Source: Pseudoscleropodium purum
Lineage: Eukaryota; Streptophyta; Bryopsida; Hypnales; Brachytheciaceae
DNA: 64,000 nt
Assembly: GCA_963969395.1 (NCBI GenBank)
Contig: OZ017797.1
Span: 33,852,001-33,916,000, forward strand
Reading direction: 5' to 3'
A program made the translations under genes and the position numbers. Positions 24,445 to 36,889 of the stretch are shown in pieces (the first letter of the stretch is position 1; each line of letters opens with the position of its first letter). The notes below the pieces were generated by a model. The model searched no databases, was not told where the DNA came from, and saw only the letters and a list, made by a program, of their open reading frames with translations.

Positions 24445-26340
24445 AATTAGGTTGTTTGTTTTGTTTTGTTTTGTTTGATATGTTGAGATCTAACAAATCG
24501 TGAGGCGTCCAGTGGCGTTCTTGGTAATGCTCAAAAGCTCTTTATGTAAAGGGGTGCACACACTTTATTTGGTGGCATTTTGACTTACACTGCAAAAGTT
24601 ATTGAATTTCAAAGTTTTGATGATTTGGAAAATAGAGAAATTATCTTTTATTTTGGAAAATTCATAATTTTTGTATTACATGTCTAAAACGCCACAATAC
24701 AAAGTCTTTGCACTCCTTTGTGGATAAGGCTTTCTAATCATGCCAATTTTGTGGTGGTTGGACCTATAGTGTAGAAGTTATGGATTTTTTTAATTAAAAA
24801 ATTGAATTATTGAATTTCAAAGTGTGAAAATGTATGAATTTCAAAGTTTTAATGGATTAAAGAAAATGAAAAAATGACTTTTTTTTTCTTTTGATTGTGA
24901 CAATGCCACAAGGTACACTAGTCAATACCCTTAAATTAATTAAATTGTTTGTATTGTTTTGATTGTTTGATACGCTAAGATCTAACAAATTGTAAAGCAT
25001 CTTACTTGCTTTTATAGAACCACTCAAAAGTTCTTAGCAAGGAAGGGTGCACACACTTGTTCTGTGGTGTTTAGACTTATGGTTTGAAAGTTATTGAACT
25101 TTAAAGTTTTTGCATATTCAAATGCCATGAAACAAAGTCTTTACACTCCTTTGTACGTAAAGCTTTCTATTCATACCAATTTTGTGGCCTTTGGACCTAC
25201 ATTGTAGAAGTTATGGATTTTTTAACTTAAAAGTTGAATAATTGAATTTCAAAGTGTGAAAACAATTGAATTTCAAAGTTTTAATGGACTAAAAAATATG
25301 AAAAAAATACTTTTCCTTTTATTTTGGTTATGGCAACAACACAAGGCACATTAGTCAATACCTTTAAATTAGGTTGTTTGTTTTGTTTGATTGTTTGATA
25401 CATTGTGATTTAACAAACCGTGAGGCATTGAGTAGAGTTCTTGTGATTGCCTAAAAGCTCTTTGCTCAAAGGGGTGCATGCACTTTGTTTCATGGCGTTT
25501 TGACTTACGATGCAAAAGTTATTGAATGTCAGAGTTTTATGGAATCCTTTCATTTGTCCTTTAATTTGTAAAATTCTTAACTTTTGCATTGCATGTCCAA
25601 ACACCATGAAACAAAGTTTGTACACTTTTTTGTGGGTAAGACTTTCTATTCATGCCAATTTTGTAGAAATTGAACCTACAATGTAGAAGTTATGGATTTT
25701 TTAATTAAAAAATTGAAATATTGAATTTCAAAGTGTGAAAAAAATGGAATTTCAAAATTTTAATGGATTAAAAAAAATGAAAAATTACTTTTCTTTTTCT
25801 TTTGGTTGTGGCAACAATACAAGGTACACTAGTTTATTTATCTATACCTTAAATTAAGTTGTTTGTTCTGTTTGTGACATTGAGATTTTCTGGACCATGA
25901 GTCCCTTGGTCACATTCTTGGTACTATTGGAAAGTCCTTGGCAAAGAGGGGTGCAAGGGCTTTGTTTTGTGGCATTCAAACCTACAATGTGAGAGTTATT
26001 GAATTTCAAAGTTTTCATCAATTCAAAGATTAGAAAATTGCTTTTACTTTTATTTCGACCATGGCAACAACACAAGATACACTGGTCAATACCTTAAAAT
26101 AGGTTGTTTGTTTTATTTTGTTTGTTTCTTACATTGGGATCTCTTGGACCATGGGTTTCCCGATTACATTCCGGGTACTGTTAGAAAGCCCTCGGCAAAG
26201 AGGGATGCACGGGTTTTATTTCATGGCATTGAAACCTATAGTGTGTAAGTTATTGAATTTCAAAGTTTTTATCAATCAAAATATCAAAAAATTACTTTTA
26301 CCTTTGTTTTGACCATGGCAATGGCACGAGGCACATTTGT
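24445..26340 (+). repeat. Tandem array of ~430-480-bp units, right arm only
   Basis: The word TTAAATTAGGTTGTTTGTTTTG or a close variant begins units at about 24445, 24928, 25362, 25845 and 26090, giving spacings of 483, 434, 483 and 245 bp. Each full unit has two halves containing gcaaaagttattgaatttc and gtagaagttatggatttttt. The fourth unit lacks the second half, which explains the 245-bp step. No coding potential is seen. The corresponding place in the left arm holds unrelated sequence. Confidence 0.8.
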
Positions 26341-26716
26341 TTTATTGAAATGCCAAAATACACCAATTCAATGAAGACTTATAAAATTGTGGTAATCAAT
26401 GTTTATCAAAGAATTTGTAAACCGATAGTTAAAAATCAATGAAAATAAAAGAGAGGTTTAAAAATTCAAAAGATAAACCAACTACAATGATTTGTCTTTA
26501 TAGTGTGATACTAAGTTACCAAAGTCACACTGTTTTCAATATGTGTAGTTTGAAACAGTATGGTACCCGTTTCCACAACAAAAATAAAAAATTTCAAGGC
26601 GGTACTAAGTTTCCACCTTACTATGGTAATTGGACAAATAGGGTGAAGAAAATTTCCTAACGGCCAAGCTGGACCACGATCCATCGGTCACTCCCATCCG
26701 TAAGACGACCTACTCT

Positions 26717-26736
26717 CCACGTCACCGGTTCCAGAC
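26717..26736 (+). promoter_or_regulatory. ACGT-core (bZIP-type) site in the right eIF1 promoter
   Basis: CCACGTCACCGGTTCCAGAC, shared exactly with the left-arm promoter (12325-12346 region, opposite strand) amid diverged flanks. It lies about 350 bp upstream of the ATG at 27087. Confidence 0.45.
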
Positions 26737-27009
26737 TTGCCGGGTTCGGTCCCTCGCCCAGCCCGTCGTGGTCTAAACGAGCCCCCCACATTAAAATGGT
26801 TCGCGCAGCTCCGCAGACCACTCACTTACTCTTGCACTTGTTCGCTCAAGTTTCCCGTGTTGCGCGCTTCGCCGCTTCTCCTCGATAGCCGCTGCCGGCC
26901 TCGCTCTCCCCGTCTGCAACGCTATCTCCGCACATCTTCCGCTTCTTATTGCATTCGAATTTGCTTTTTAATTTTCTCGTTCAGCGGTGTGCTTGCCGCT
27001 TGTCTTGGA

Positions 27010-27017
27010 TTAGGGTT
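27010..27017 (-). promoter_or_regulatory. Telo-box half-site upstream of right eIF1
   Basis: TTAGGGTT (AACCCTAA on the minus strand) 70 bp before the ATG, in the same position as in the left copy. Confidence 0.45.
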
Positions 27018-27086
27018 CGGCCCGCGTTCGCCACGCCTGTCAAAATTACAGATCCGAGGCAGAAGCAGTCCGGCACTTCGGGGTTC

Positions 27087-28062
27087 ATGTTGGAGTTGTC
27101 GGACACGGAGATTCCGGCCTCTTTCGGTGCGCTCTCCCTTCTCTATTCCCTTATTTGGTCATTGTTTTGAACTTTTTTGGGTGAAGTGCATGTGTTCGGG
27201 ACGGTGCTTGGTCTTGCGCTTGGCGTAGTTGTTGTAGTAAGTAATTAGTTATGTGTTTACGATGATGTTTCGCATCCATGTTTGTGGTTGTTGATATTGA
27301 GAATCGTTAGTGCCTGTCGGTTTGGAAATAGGGTTGTTTGTTTGTTTGATGGGTTGTGGACGGTATAGCTTCTTCCGATGCTGTTTCTGATTTGGTGATG
27401 ATGTGGGAATAGAACTTCTTTTGGATGTATGTGGTCATGTGAGTGTCCGGTTGTGTGTTGACGGCTGTTGCTTCGATGTGCAGACCCATTCGCGGAAGCG
27501 AATGTTGAGGACAGCGGGGTAGGCTCGAAAGGAAGCGGCTATGTGCATGTTCGAGTGCAGCAGCGGAATGGCCGGAAGAGCTTGACGACCGTTCAAGGGT
27601 TGAAGAAGGAGTACAACTACAACAAGATTCTGAAGGATCTGAAGAAGGAGTTTTGTTGCAACGGCGTGGTGGTGCAGGACCCTGAGTTGGGTCAGGTCAT
27701 CCAGCTTCAGGGTGACCAGCGGAAGAATGTTTCTACCTTTCTGGTTCAGGTGCGTAGTTGGACCTCGCTTTGCTGATCCTTTTTGTGGATGAGGATCGGC
27801 GGTCGAGTTCGTCATGTTCGTTTTGTTGATTGTTCAATTCCTCCGTACTATCTTTGAATTTGTTTCCTCGTTGGCTTTTTTCCGTGCAGATTGTCTGAGA
27901 GTATTGGGTTTTTGTTTTTCTTGCGTGTTGGAGTTGGATCTGGACATTGTCAGTCTTTTTTTTCTTTCGGTTTTCTATGAATTGATTTGTATTTTTGTTT
28001 TCGTTTTCTGTGTGCAGGCTGGAATTGTGAAGAAGGATCTGATCAAAATCCACGGTTTTTAG
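27087..28062 (+). CDS. Translation initiation factor eIF1 (SUI1), right copy
   Basis: Exons are 27087-27126, 27484-27749 and 28018-28062; all introns are GT-AG and the product is 116 residues, identical to the left copy. The SUI1 core is complete (RNGRKSLTTVQGL, GDQRKNVSTFLVQ, C-terminal IKIHGF). From 27382 to 28405 the DNA matches the left copy without a difference by my reading, introns included. The first part of intron 1 and the promoter differ by many substitutions and small indels. Intact coding and splice sites suggest both copies work. The short open frames reported inside introns and 3' sequence of either copy are not separate genes. Confidence 0.96.
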
Positions 28063-28405
28063 ATGTTTTTTTTCTGTGGTTGATCCCAATGCCTGGCAAG
28101 TCCCGCTGTGTTGAGCGCGGCGTTTGTGTGACTAGTTATCCTCGATGGGTTTCGGAGTTCTCGTTTCCTGTAGGGTGTAGTCTTCTGTTTGGCGGAGGGA
28201 CAGGTTGGAGCTGGTCCTCTTGATGTTTGTGGGTCCTTTTTTGTGTGTAGGTAGATTAGCCGTTCGGGCAGTGGATAGGATATTGTTTACTATGACCCGT
28301 GGACGATGGCTGTTAATGCTTATTACTTGTGTATTTCTTTGATACTTGTGCTTTCCTTTTTGTGTGCGTTGCGTTGATTATGTATGCCGTTTTTGGTATG
28401 AGTTG
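27382..28405. repeat. Identical tract shared with the left arm (right copy)
   Basis: Exact reverse complement of 10707-11730 over 1,024 bp by direct reading, with no length difference. See the left-arm entry for the edges. Confidence 0.85.
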
Positions 28406-28650
28406 CTCCGGATTTTCCAGAATTGGAGCGATGTCGGTTGAATGATTATCATATCGGTTGATTGTCCTTACATGGATTATTATTGATTTTGTGCTGAATA
28501 CTCGCTTAGGTTTTCGGACTGAACAGTGATGGATGTATTTTTCTTCGGGGTCTGCATAGTGCCATATGTACGTTTCTTGTGGAAGTAATAGAGAAATATG
28601 CTCCATTACATTGTTTGCTTCATTTTGTTCGGTGAGGTATATTAACTTGT

Positions 28651-31600
28651 TCCTCTGTGAAAAGTTAATGGACCTCGAGTAAGAAGTAGCGCTCTGGGAT
28701 TCCTGGACCGGCGGTTTGATATATCGCGCTGTTTATCGTTACAAATCTCATGTCTCTTTTTCGTTCTTTCTCGAACACTCTCGGGGTCCATTGTCCATTC
28801 CTCTTTTTTAAAGTCAGATATCTCTGGATTTGGAAGCTCCCGGTTCCTGAGATAATTGAGGAACGAGGTTGGAATCGCAACATTAACCAAGGAGGGTCGG
28901 GTACTCTTGTTACTCTTACTTTTATGCTGCGGATTTGCTGCGTTGGCTCTTCCGTTTAGGTTCCTTCTGCGTTATGTTTTTGTATCTTTTACTTGTTAAT
29001 GGTAACTTGTGACGTGAGGAAGTATGCTCAATGATACTCCTGTGTGTGTCGGCTTGCCTTGTGTAACATGCTAAATCCAGTCACGAGTTGGACACGAGCG
29101 AGCGCAGTAATCCTGATCGCCGATGTCTCCCGACTTGACTGGACGGGTTTTGAAAGTAGGGGTTTGATCTGCCTATCCGCTATATTCTTGCCGTTTTTCG
29201 TTTAGCGTTGCACAACCGAAAATTAAGCCGATGGCCAAATCAGTTTCAAGACAGTTCACTAGCATACAGTTGACATTTACTGGTCGAAATTCCAGCCTGA
29301 AAGCTTCCAAGTATGCGACCGTAACCTGTCACTTGTGGCATCATCAATGTTTGTGGACTCGGAGCCTTAACAGTTTTTAATCTGAATATTTATGTGAAAT
29401 TTTATGGACCGCCACGCTGGATTCTGTTTCAGCGAACCTTCGCTGAATTTTGTTGCGAAATTGACCCTCTGAGCCGTACGCCACGGGCAGAGTATACTCC
29501 AAAGTACTGGAAACTGAAGTCAGGAGTTCAAAGCCCCAAAAGAGTTGATTTCGTAAACTTTGCGTCGTACCGTATGTACATGGGTACTGTTGCATTTGAC
29601 GGAGGACAGTATTCCAGCCCTCCGTATCAATCCGCAGCATGCGCTATCACTGCCTTGGCTTAACAGGAGATGGCGGAAAATAATTCCACGGCCAACAGTA
29701 CATCAGCATCTAGGTATGTTGATGAGGAGGGTGCTACTGAATGATATGAAAGTTATGTCTATTGAACACCATTCCAATTTAGAAACTGAATATCCGAGCA
29801 CTTGCAATTTGTGCATATCCTGTCCACTTGAGTGGCAAAGAGGAGGGCGTCTGCGCTCCAGATCATTGACAGGATTGAAATGATTCCTGAAACCCAGTCG
29901 GAGGTTTCTCGTTGTCGTAGGCTCTAAAGGGTTCATAGAATATACATCAAATGATGGTCAGGAGTCTGAAGGAATAGACAGCTGTATATTACTAGTGAGG
30001 AAGAGAGGACTGGAGTTTGAGCAGCGCCGCTTTGAATAAACTTGCTAATTTGTTGTGGTTTTTTGACCCGGACAGGCTGAAGCATCTGAAGCAACTCAAA
30101 ACGATGCTCGGTATTTGAGCCCATGATGGTCGGCATCCGGGTCTAAACTTATATCCTGGGATTCTAAGTCCTCAGCGAAATCCAGCTAACATTGAATCTT
30201 TCCCAAGAGAAGACTTTCTTAGAATTTAACATTCGATAGTGCTTTGAGTTTGAATTGCACAATTTGGGGGTATCATAACGTTTTAATGAGTTCCAAACGA
30301 ATGTAGGCACATTTAAGTAGTCAGGGTGACCTAATGCATGGTGGAGAGATTCGTGTCTCGCTTTAGTTTTAGGGCTTAGGGGACCTCTGTATCATAACGA
30401 TTTAAGGGGGCTGAGAAGCTCAACAGATGCAGAGTGAGTTACAATCGAATTTTATTGCAATAAAATTGTGATTGGAATCGAGAAGCCCATCTCTATTTAT
30501 ACATTGATTTTTTTATTTTTTATCAGGAAGGCCTCACTAGAAATTTGTAGCATTTCAGTTGCTTTTGTGAGTCTTCTCTTGCATGAAATACACAATTTGA
30601 GGTTTTATTGCTGTGTACCTATTTTTGTTAGTTCCACATTGATATAGGCAAATTACAGTTTTTGTTGCGTGATTATTGTCTACACATCTTCTGTTCAGAA
30701 TGAAGATTTTGTGAAAATAAGTCACATATGTTAGCATTTGTGTGCACAAATGTATGGGCACAATCATCTCTCATCTGATACATATTGGACACCTATGAAA
30801 TGAACTAGAATGTGAGCCAATGTGTACAAATTTTTTACAGGATATCCACTCTAGAACCTGCGAAATTTTGTACTATGTGCACAATTATTTCCACTATATA
30901 AGCATTTTGCTCTTGTGCTCCAACTCTCCAAGATGCCGAAACCATAATCTGAGATGACATTAGAGAGTATATTTCCATGCATTAAAGAGATAGCAAAACT
31001 TCATCAACTTCATTTTCCCAATGTAGAATGCTCACTTGGAGTTAGGTTAAAGGTGATGAAAAGAGAGAGAATGAATATGTGTGCTTAAAAAGGTCAGGGA
31101 AGAATGTATGCTTTTCAAGATGTAGGAAAGCATGTGTGCAAATACTAAGAATAAGAGTCACTCATCAACTTGTCATGTGTACTTATTAGAGGTGACTATT
31201 TTTCTATCATCTAGGAAGGTGAAGAAGTCTCATCTTTTCTTTAGAAATGAAAGACATGTCTTGAGTTTGTAAGACTTTAGATGATTGGAGTCAAGTTATC
31301 TTCTTAAATGAAAGTAAAATCAACAATATTGCTTTTAAAAGGATTGACTTGGTATTGGACATGATAGACAAAGTTTCAATACAAATTGCTAGTAAAAGGA
31401 ATTATGGTTAGGAATTATGGTTTTGGAATATATGTGCATTCAAAATCTAGATGTATATGCAAGGAGGAAAGGTGCATCAATCAATTTCTTTGTTGTAATA
31501 ATCTTAGAAGAAAACATCTACATACACACTGACAATCTTAAAGTTCAATTTTAAGCATTCTCAAGTCAAATTTCAACATGACAATGCTTCTATATAGACA

Positions 31601-33198
31601 ACAAAGATGTTTTGAGAGTGGTTTTTAAGAAATATTTTCTCTTCTACCATTGCATTCTCAATTGCTTCATTTGAATCGCATTGAATACCTTGAGGCAATT
31701 CTCAAACAGAGATTAAATCAATCATGAGAAACTTCTATCATTTTCTATGATTGCAAGAAGCTTGTAGCTATAATAGTAGCAATGGAGGTGGAAAAATATT
31801 TAATGATTCTTTTTGTAGGTGTCTAATATCTAAAGAGTCATGTTTTTTTGACTTGTATTCTACATTTGTTACTACTTCAAAGTTCATACATTCATTTTTT
31901 GTGAATGATTGGCTTATTGAAAAGTTGCTAACCAATGTTTATTTTTGGATTGCCATTATTTCATAACACTTTAAGTAAACTTCTTGGACACCCTTTCAAG
32001 ACTTCATGCAAGGGAGGGTAGCAAAAAATATCTAAACTAATTAAAGTAATCATATTCTTTAGTTTTTGAATGATTGGAAAAAATATAATTCAATAGATAT
32101 TATAATTTGGCTATTACTTTTCATTGTAAAATTTCTAGATTTACTTTAAATATTAATGGAGTAAGAACTTTATGAAGGTTTAAGATTGTATGAGAACAAA
32201 TTCTATCTTCAAGAGGTTGTAATGAATCATTTAGGTTGTTGTGAAGCTTATATTATATATTGTGCAATGAACTCAAGGCAATGAAATGGTTTTATATCTT
32301 TAGGAGAAATAGGAGAGATTTATAACTACCTTTAATTCCTTAAAGGAAATATAAATATATAAAAGAAATATAATATCCATAAATAAATAGATATGATACA
32401 CTAATTAATAACATACAAATTCAAAGATGGAATGTTGCAATACTATTAGCCATCATAGCCGGGGATGCTAGTATGTGAGCTTGTGAGTTTGAGCTTATGA
32501 GCTTCTAAGCCTCCATTTTTTTTTCAATTTAAGGGTTGTAATTTTGTTGGAGACCTATGACCATAGATATAGATGTAAAGATCTATAGTTTGAATGAACA
32601 ACAAATGAATATGCCAATATGCAATTTTATATCTAAAAAATGAACAAATAGATTTTCAAAAATTGAAATATAATCATAATAGATAGTATTTGTAAGCAAA
32701 CACATGATAATAGATGTAATGATTTAGGATGTCTCACTATAAAGCATATAAATGAAAAATTTCAATACATCATAACACCATCATAGGGGTAACATTTATA
32801 AATTCTAAAATAGAAGGAGCATCGAAAGTAGGCAATAGAGGTTGAATATAAGTTTGGTAACAACAGAAGTTGTAAACATTACAACTTATAAGCATTAAAT
32901 CATTAATAATGCTTTTGAATGATTAAATAATAAATTTAATCTTGATCCTAAACCTTCATATAAATTTAAAGAATGAAAGTGGTCCACCGATTTTATTTTA
33001 TTTTTATTTTATTTTATTTTTAATAACTTTACTTGAAAAAAATCTTGAAGAAAGAATATTTAAAATAAATTTAGTAGTCATATATTACACACCAAATAAA
33101 TGTATTAACCCCATTGCAAGTGAGTTGAAATCAATGACCATTTTTGAAGTTAATGTTTTTTGAAGTCAATTTCCATACTATCATGTGAAGTAGTAGAA
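28651..33198. other. Intergenic DNA, no recognisable gene
   Basis: The first ~1.5 kb is less AT-rich and has open frames of 70-107 codons (for example 29394-29663 and 28642-28890 on the minus strand) that resemble no family I know. A short ATG frame at 29670 (MAENNSTANSTSAS) runs into a GTATGT donor-like site, but no downstream exon can be identified. A perfect 20-bp palindrome (AATTTTATTGCAATAAAATT) lies at 30448-30467. From about 30.5 kb on the sequence is strongly AT-rich. Confidence 0.45.
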
Positions 33199-36100
33199 TT
33201 AAGAGTTAGAGACACTTATAGGTATTTGAAGAGGCTTTAGTACTTCTTCAAAGAGTTTGGCATCACTTTCTAATGCTAAAATATGGCAATTAGAAGAATG
33301 AGCCATTCTATTGGAAGAACTTGCATGAAACATAAAACAAATTATGAAGACATCAAAATTGAAGTGTAAATACAACAATCTAACATAAAATAGAGAAAAA
33401 AGTAATTCAAAATTGGAGTTAACAATACCTGTAGAAGCAATCATGTCTATCACAATGCCACCTACAAGACTCAAGCCATAAACAAAAGGCTTCATTAAAA
33501 CCTCTGACTTCTCCTTAGCACCCCTCCATGGCTTACCATCTTTTTTTTTTACATAATTGAGTTGTTGTAGTAATGGAGTTGAAAAAGAACGTTGTCTATG
33601 GCTAAATCAACCTCGGTAATGGAAGGTTCAATAATAATGACAAGCTCCTCAGGTTGCCTTGCAATAGGGTAAGCAAATGATCGAATGAGCAATAAAGCCT
33701 TAAACTTCAAAATCTAGAAATCAAATTCAAATAAGAAAGTACACATAAAATTAAAAGAAATGCAATAAAAATTGAATCAAAGCTAGAAATGAAAATTTAA
33801 AATTGTTTCTTACATTTTTAGATGGATTTGTAGGATTTGCCAAATATAAGCAGTTAATGGTGGTCCACTCATCTTTGATCTTCAACTTGTAGTTCTTGAA
33901 GAATCCTACCACTTCTTTCTTCACCGTAGAACTATTAGGATAAAATAGAAGGAACACTCCATCATCTTAAAGATAGGTAAGTGAAAATGCCATCATTACG
34001 GTCAAAAAATTTGGAATGTTGGCATTCCAAGGCAGAATTCGAGATGGTGGATTTGAGACCCCTAGAATTGGAAGACTATTTGGATATTTTGCAATGATGA
34101 GATTCATGACATGTCTATTTTGTAGTTTGTCATCAAAGAAGAACTATCTACTTTCACCAACCTATAAAGAAAATTTTTAAAAAATTCATCGTAATTAATG
34201 AATGAAGGTGTCAAAGCCATAAAACATTAAGAATTAAAAGATATGGATTATATAAAACTTGTAAGGTTTCATAACAAGAAAATATGAATTACAAAAGAAC
34301 ACCAATAAAATAAATGAACTCACCTTCGATAGAAAAATTACAATGTCATCATATGGTGCTTCAAATGTACTATTCTTCTTTTTCTCCTCAATAATTCTAA
34401 CAAATAAATCATTCAAAATTAAATCTAAAGATGTATGATTTGTAGACAAAGAAGCTGAAGTACTCATCATATCTTTAAGTTTAGGAGGTAGTTCAAAGAT
34501 AGGAGAGGAAGTTGGTACTAAAACTATAGGAGTAGAAACTATCTTTTGCTACTTTGAAAGAGGAGGTACTACCTCAACATTTGAAGAAGATGGCTCAGTA
34601 ACAACAAGGTTTTTGAGAGTGTCTTGAACTAGAATATCTTCATCAGAATTATCAATTTGAATCACTAATTTCTTTGTCTTTTCTTTTGGCTTCTTGGACT
34701 TCTTGACTGCATTTTTGTCCATTGTTTTAGGAACATCTACAATTTTACTTTTGAGAGCAGGTTCAATAGAATCTCGAAGTATAATGTCAAAAATAAGAAG
34801 TCTCTTAAAGGGACAATCCAAATACCATCTACACTTTTTCAAATGTATGGAATCTCAAAATTTCATAATCCCCTTAGTGAATATGTACTCTTTACTTTCT
34901 TTGTTCAAATATTTTGCAAAGAAAGTGAGAGATTTATAAATGGCTTTGGCAGGGAAAAGGACATACTTGAAATATCTATACAAAATCCTTAGTAGCCGAT
35001 TTGAAGTTGAGTTGTTTGTCAATCTTATGACTTTTGTGGATTCCTTTATATATAGCAAATTCACGAAAAAGGTAGTATCCTACAACAATATGCGCATTGT
35101 CTCCACATAATTAAAAATAGTAGGCAAAGGATCCATGCAATCTAAAAGATAATTAGTAGACACCCCGAGATCAACCATTGTAGCATCAAATAGCTTTTTT
35201 GTTTCAATAGCCAATTGCCACATACAAAATTTAAATTTAAAGAATACAACAATTAAATGAAAAAATTCAAAGAAATAATATTAAAATAATAAGAAAAAAA
35301 AGGGAAGTACTAACTTGAGCCAACCATGTAGTTTTATGAAACCACTCAAAGAAGTCAATATTGTTGAATTTTTCCTTAGGAAATTTGAAAGTCTCACAAA
35401 GAATAAGAGACTTATTCGATCCTTCTAGCTACTTGACTTTTATAGAAGTATCCATTGTTGAAGTTGCCAACATCCATAATTTTTCTTGAGTCATCTTCAG
35501 ATATTCATCACGAGTTTGATAATGATACTTCATTTACTCCAAGAATGCTATCATGTGCTTTGGATTTGCAATGGGAAGTTGCTTCTTCAATTTTGAATGA
35601 GAAGCTACTTTCACCTTGTCAACAGTTTTGGAAACCCAATCATGAACTGCTACTGGAGTCCAATCTATTGAATTAGAATACTTCTCATAAAATTTCCTTT
35701 GAGTAGTAGCAATAATATCTCCCAATTCTTGTTGCATAAAGTAAATAATATATGATGACAAATGTTATGCATGTTAGAGCAACTTAATATTAATTAAAAC
35801 AAATAAAGTAAAGATTTGAATATTGAATTTAAATACGAAATAATAAAAAATATATTAAAAATGAATTTGATATAAGACTCCATCTAGAGCCTCAATAGTA
35901 AAAGTGAACTAAATCCTTTGTTTTGACTTTTGTTTGGTTTCAATTGCAACAAGATCCTTTTTGGAGATAAGGTTTTTAAAATATGAGAGTGGTTGTCCAA
36001 TAATATTTTCAGTGCAATACATTTTGTAAACAAGATTGATAGAAACATGGAATTTTTGGTTTCTCTTGTCAAAATAAAATTCATTATGTTAAAATGTGCA

Positions 36101-36822
36101 AAGTAAACATCAAATCAATAAAAAGGTAGAATATTAAGAATTATAATGGTCAAAGCCAAACAAGTTTGAAAGATTAAGTAGTGAAATGAAATGAAATTTG
36201 ATAAAGAAATAAAAGAAATTACCAATTGACTTCATGCAATGTTGCCAACATAGTTGCAATGCCACCTTTGATCTCCAAAACAATACTTTCAACAACATAA
36301 TGCCATGCAAAGTCATTGGTATGATCAGTGTTGATAATAGACAATCATGCTTGTAAATGGTGGTTGCCATTCCACACCGTGAACATTTTGCCAAAAAAAA
36401 CTTTGAAATATTTATTATTTTGCAATTTTTTCTCAAATGCAACATTAACCCATATCCAATTGTCACTCCATAATTTCACAATATCATCTATGACATCAAT
36501 TGTCTTCCCTTCATTGTTCTTCAAAAACACATAAAAAACTCAATTCCCGTCCATGTAAGCATAAGTAACAAAGTGTGCAATTAGATTTATAACATCATTC
36601 TTCACAAAAAATCTCAAAACTAGCAAAAAAAATATATGACACACAAGAATATTAATTTTTTTTTGCTCATAGTTGATACCTCAACTACTCAAGACGAGAA
36701 GAAGTGTTCACAGTCTCTTTCAATAAGCCATGCAATTCTACCTCCAATTGATTTTCAGAAAGAGGTTGAAGTAAAGCACCTAATCCTTGTGTTTGTAGAT
36801 CTTTTGGGAGTTAACATCTCTA
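33199..36822 (-). pseudogene. Decayed multi-exon gene: ParB/Srx-like motif plus beta-class amino-methyltransferase-like region
   Basis: Coding-like segments follow one another on the minus strand, broken by stops, frameshifts and AT-rich intron-like gaps: 36822-36688 (RIAWLIERDCEHFF), 36560-36223, 36032-35870 (MYCTENIIGQPLSYFKNL), 35740-35317, 35210-34318, about 34110-33820, 33720-33430 and 33310-33199. Segment 2 has FTVWNGNHHLQA, close to the xDGNHRLxA motif of ParB/sulfiredoxin folds. Segment 6 has SNPPSRILPWN, then GVFLLFYPNS, resembling motif IV (DPPY) and the following strand of amino-methyltransferases. Segment 7 has KEKSEVLMKPF then GGIVIDMIASTG, resembling motif X and the glycine-rich SAM motif. 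Segment 8 has CHILALESDAKLFEEVL. Glycine-rich motif after motif IV is the beta-class order. Donor-like sites follow segments 2, 6 and 7 (for example AAAT|GTAAG at 33819). In-frame stops (e.g. TGA after NHHLQA and after MDGN) rule out an intact product. Family assignment is inference. Confidence 0.55.
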
Positions 36823-36889
36823 AAATGACATGTAAATGAAGATTAGAAGAAATTTTAGCTTCTTATATATATTGTAGAATATGCAATTA

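Larger units (their letters stand above)
22970..28650 (-). repeat. Right arm of the large inverted duplication
   Basis: This is the reverse-complement partner of 10400-14410. It is longer than the left arm because it contains a 288-bp element at 23541-23828 and a tandem array at 24445-26340 with no counterpart on the left. Homology is strongest over the eIF1 gene (identical at 27382-28405). It is moderate over the promoter (26640-27086) and over the inner edge (22980-23290), and faint beyond 28405. Confidence 0.85.

Noticed and set aside
10400..28650. Inverted duplication as an assembly artefact
   Set aside because: Outside the 1,024-bp tract the arms differ by many substitutions and by arm-specific insertions, so they are distinct loci. 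The tract itself still deserves long-read confirmation.
29670..29717. Possible first exon (ATG frame ending at a GTATGT donor)
   Set aside because: No acceptor or downstream coding exon could be identified, so it is not supported as a gene.
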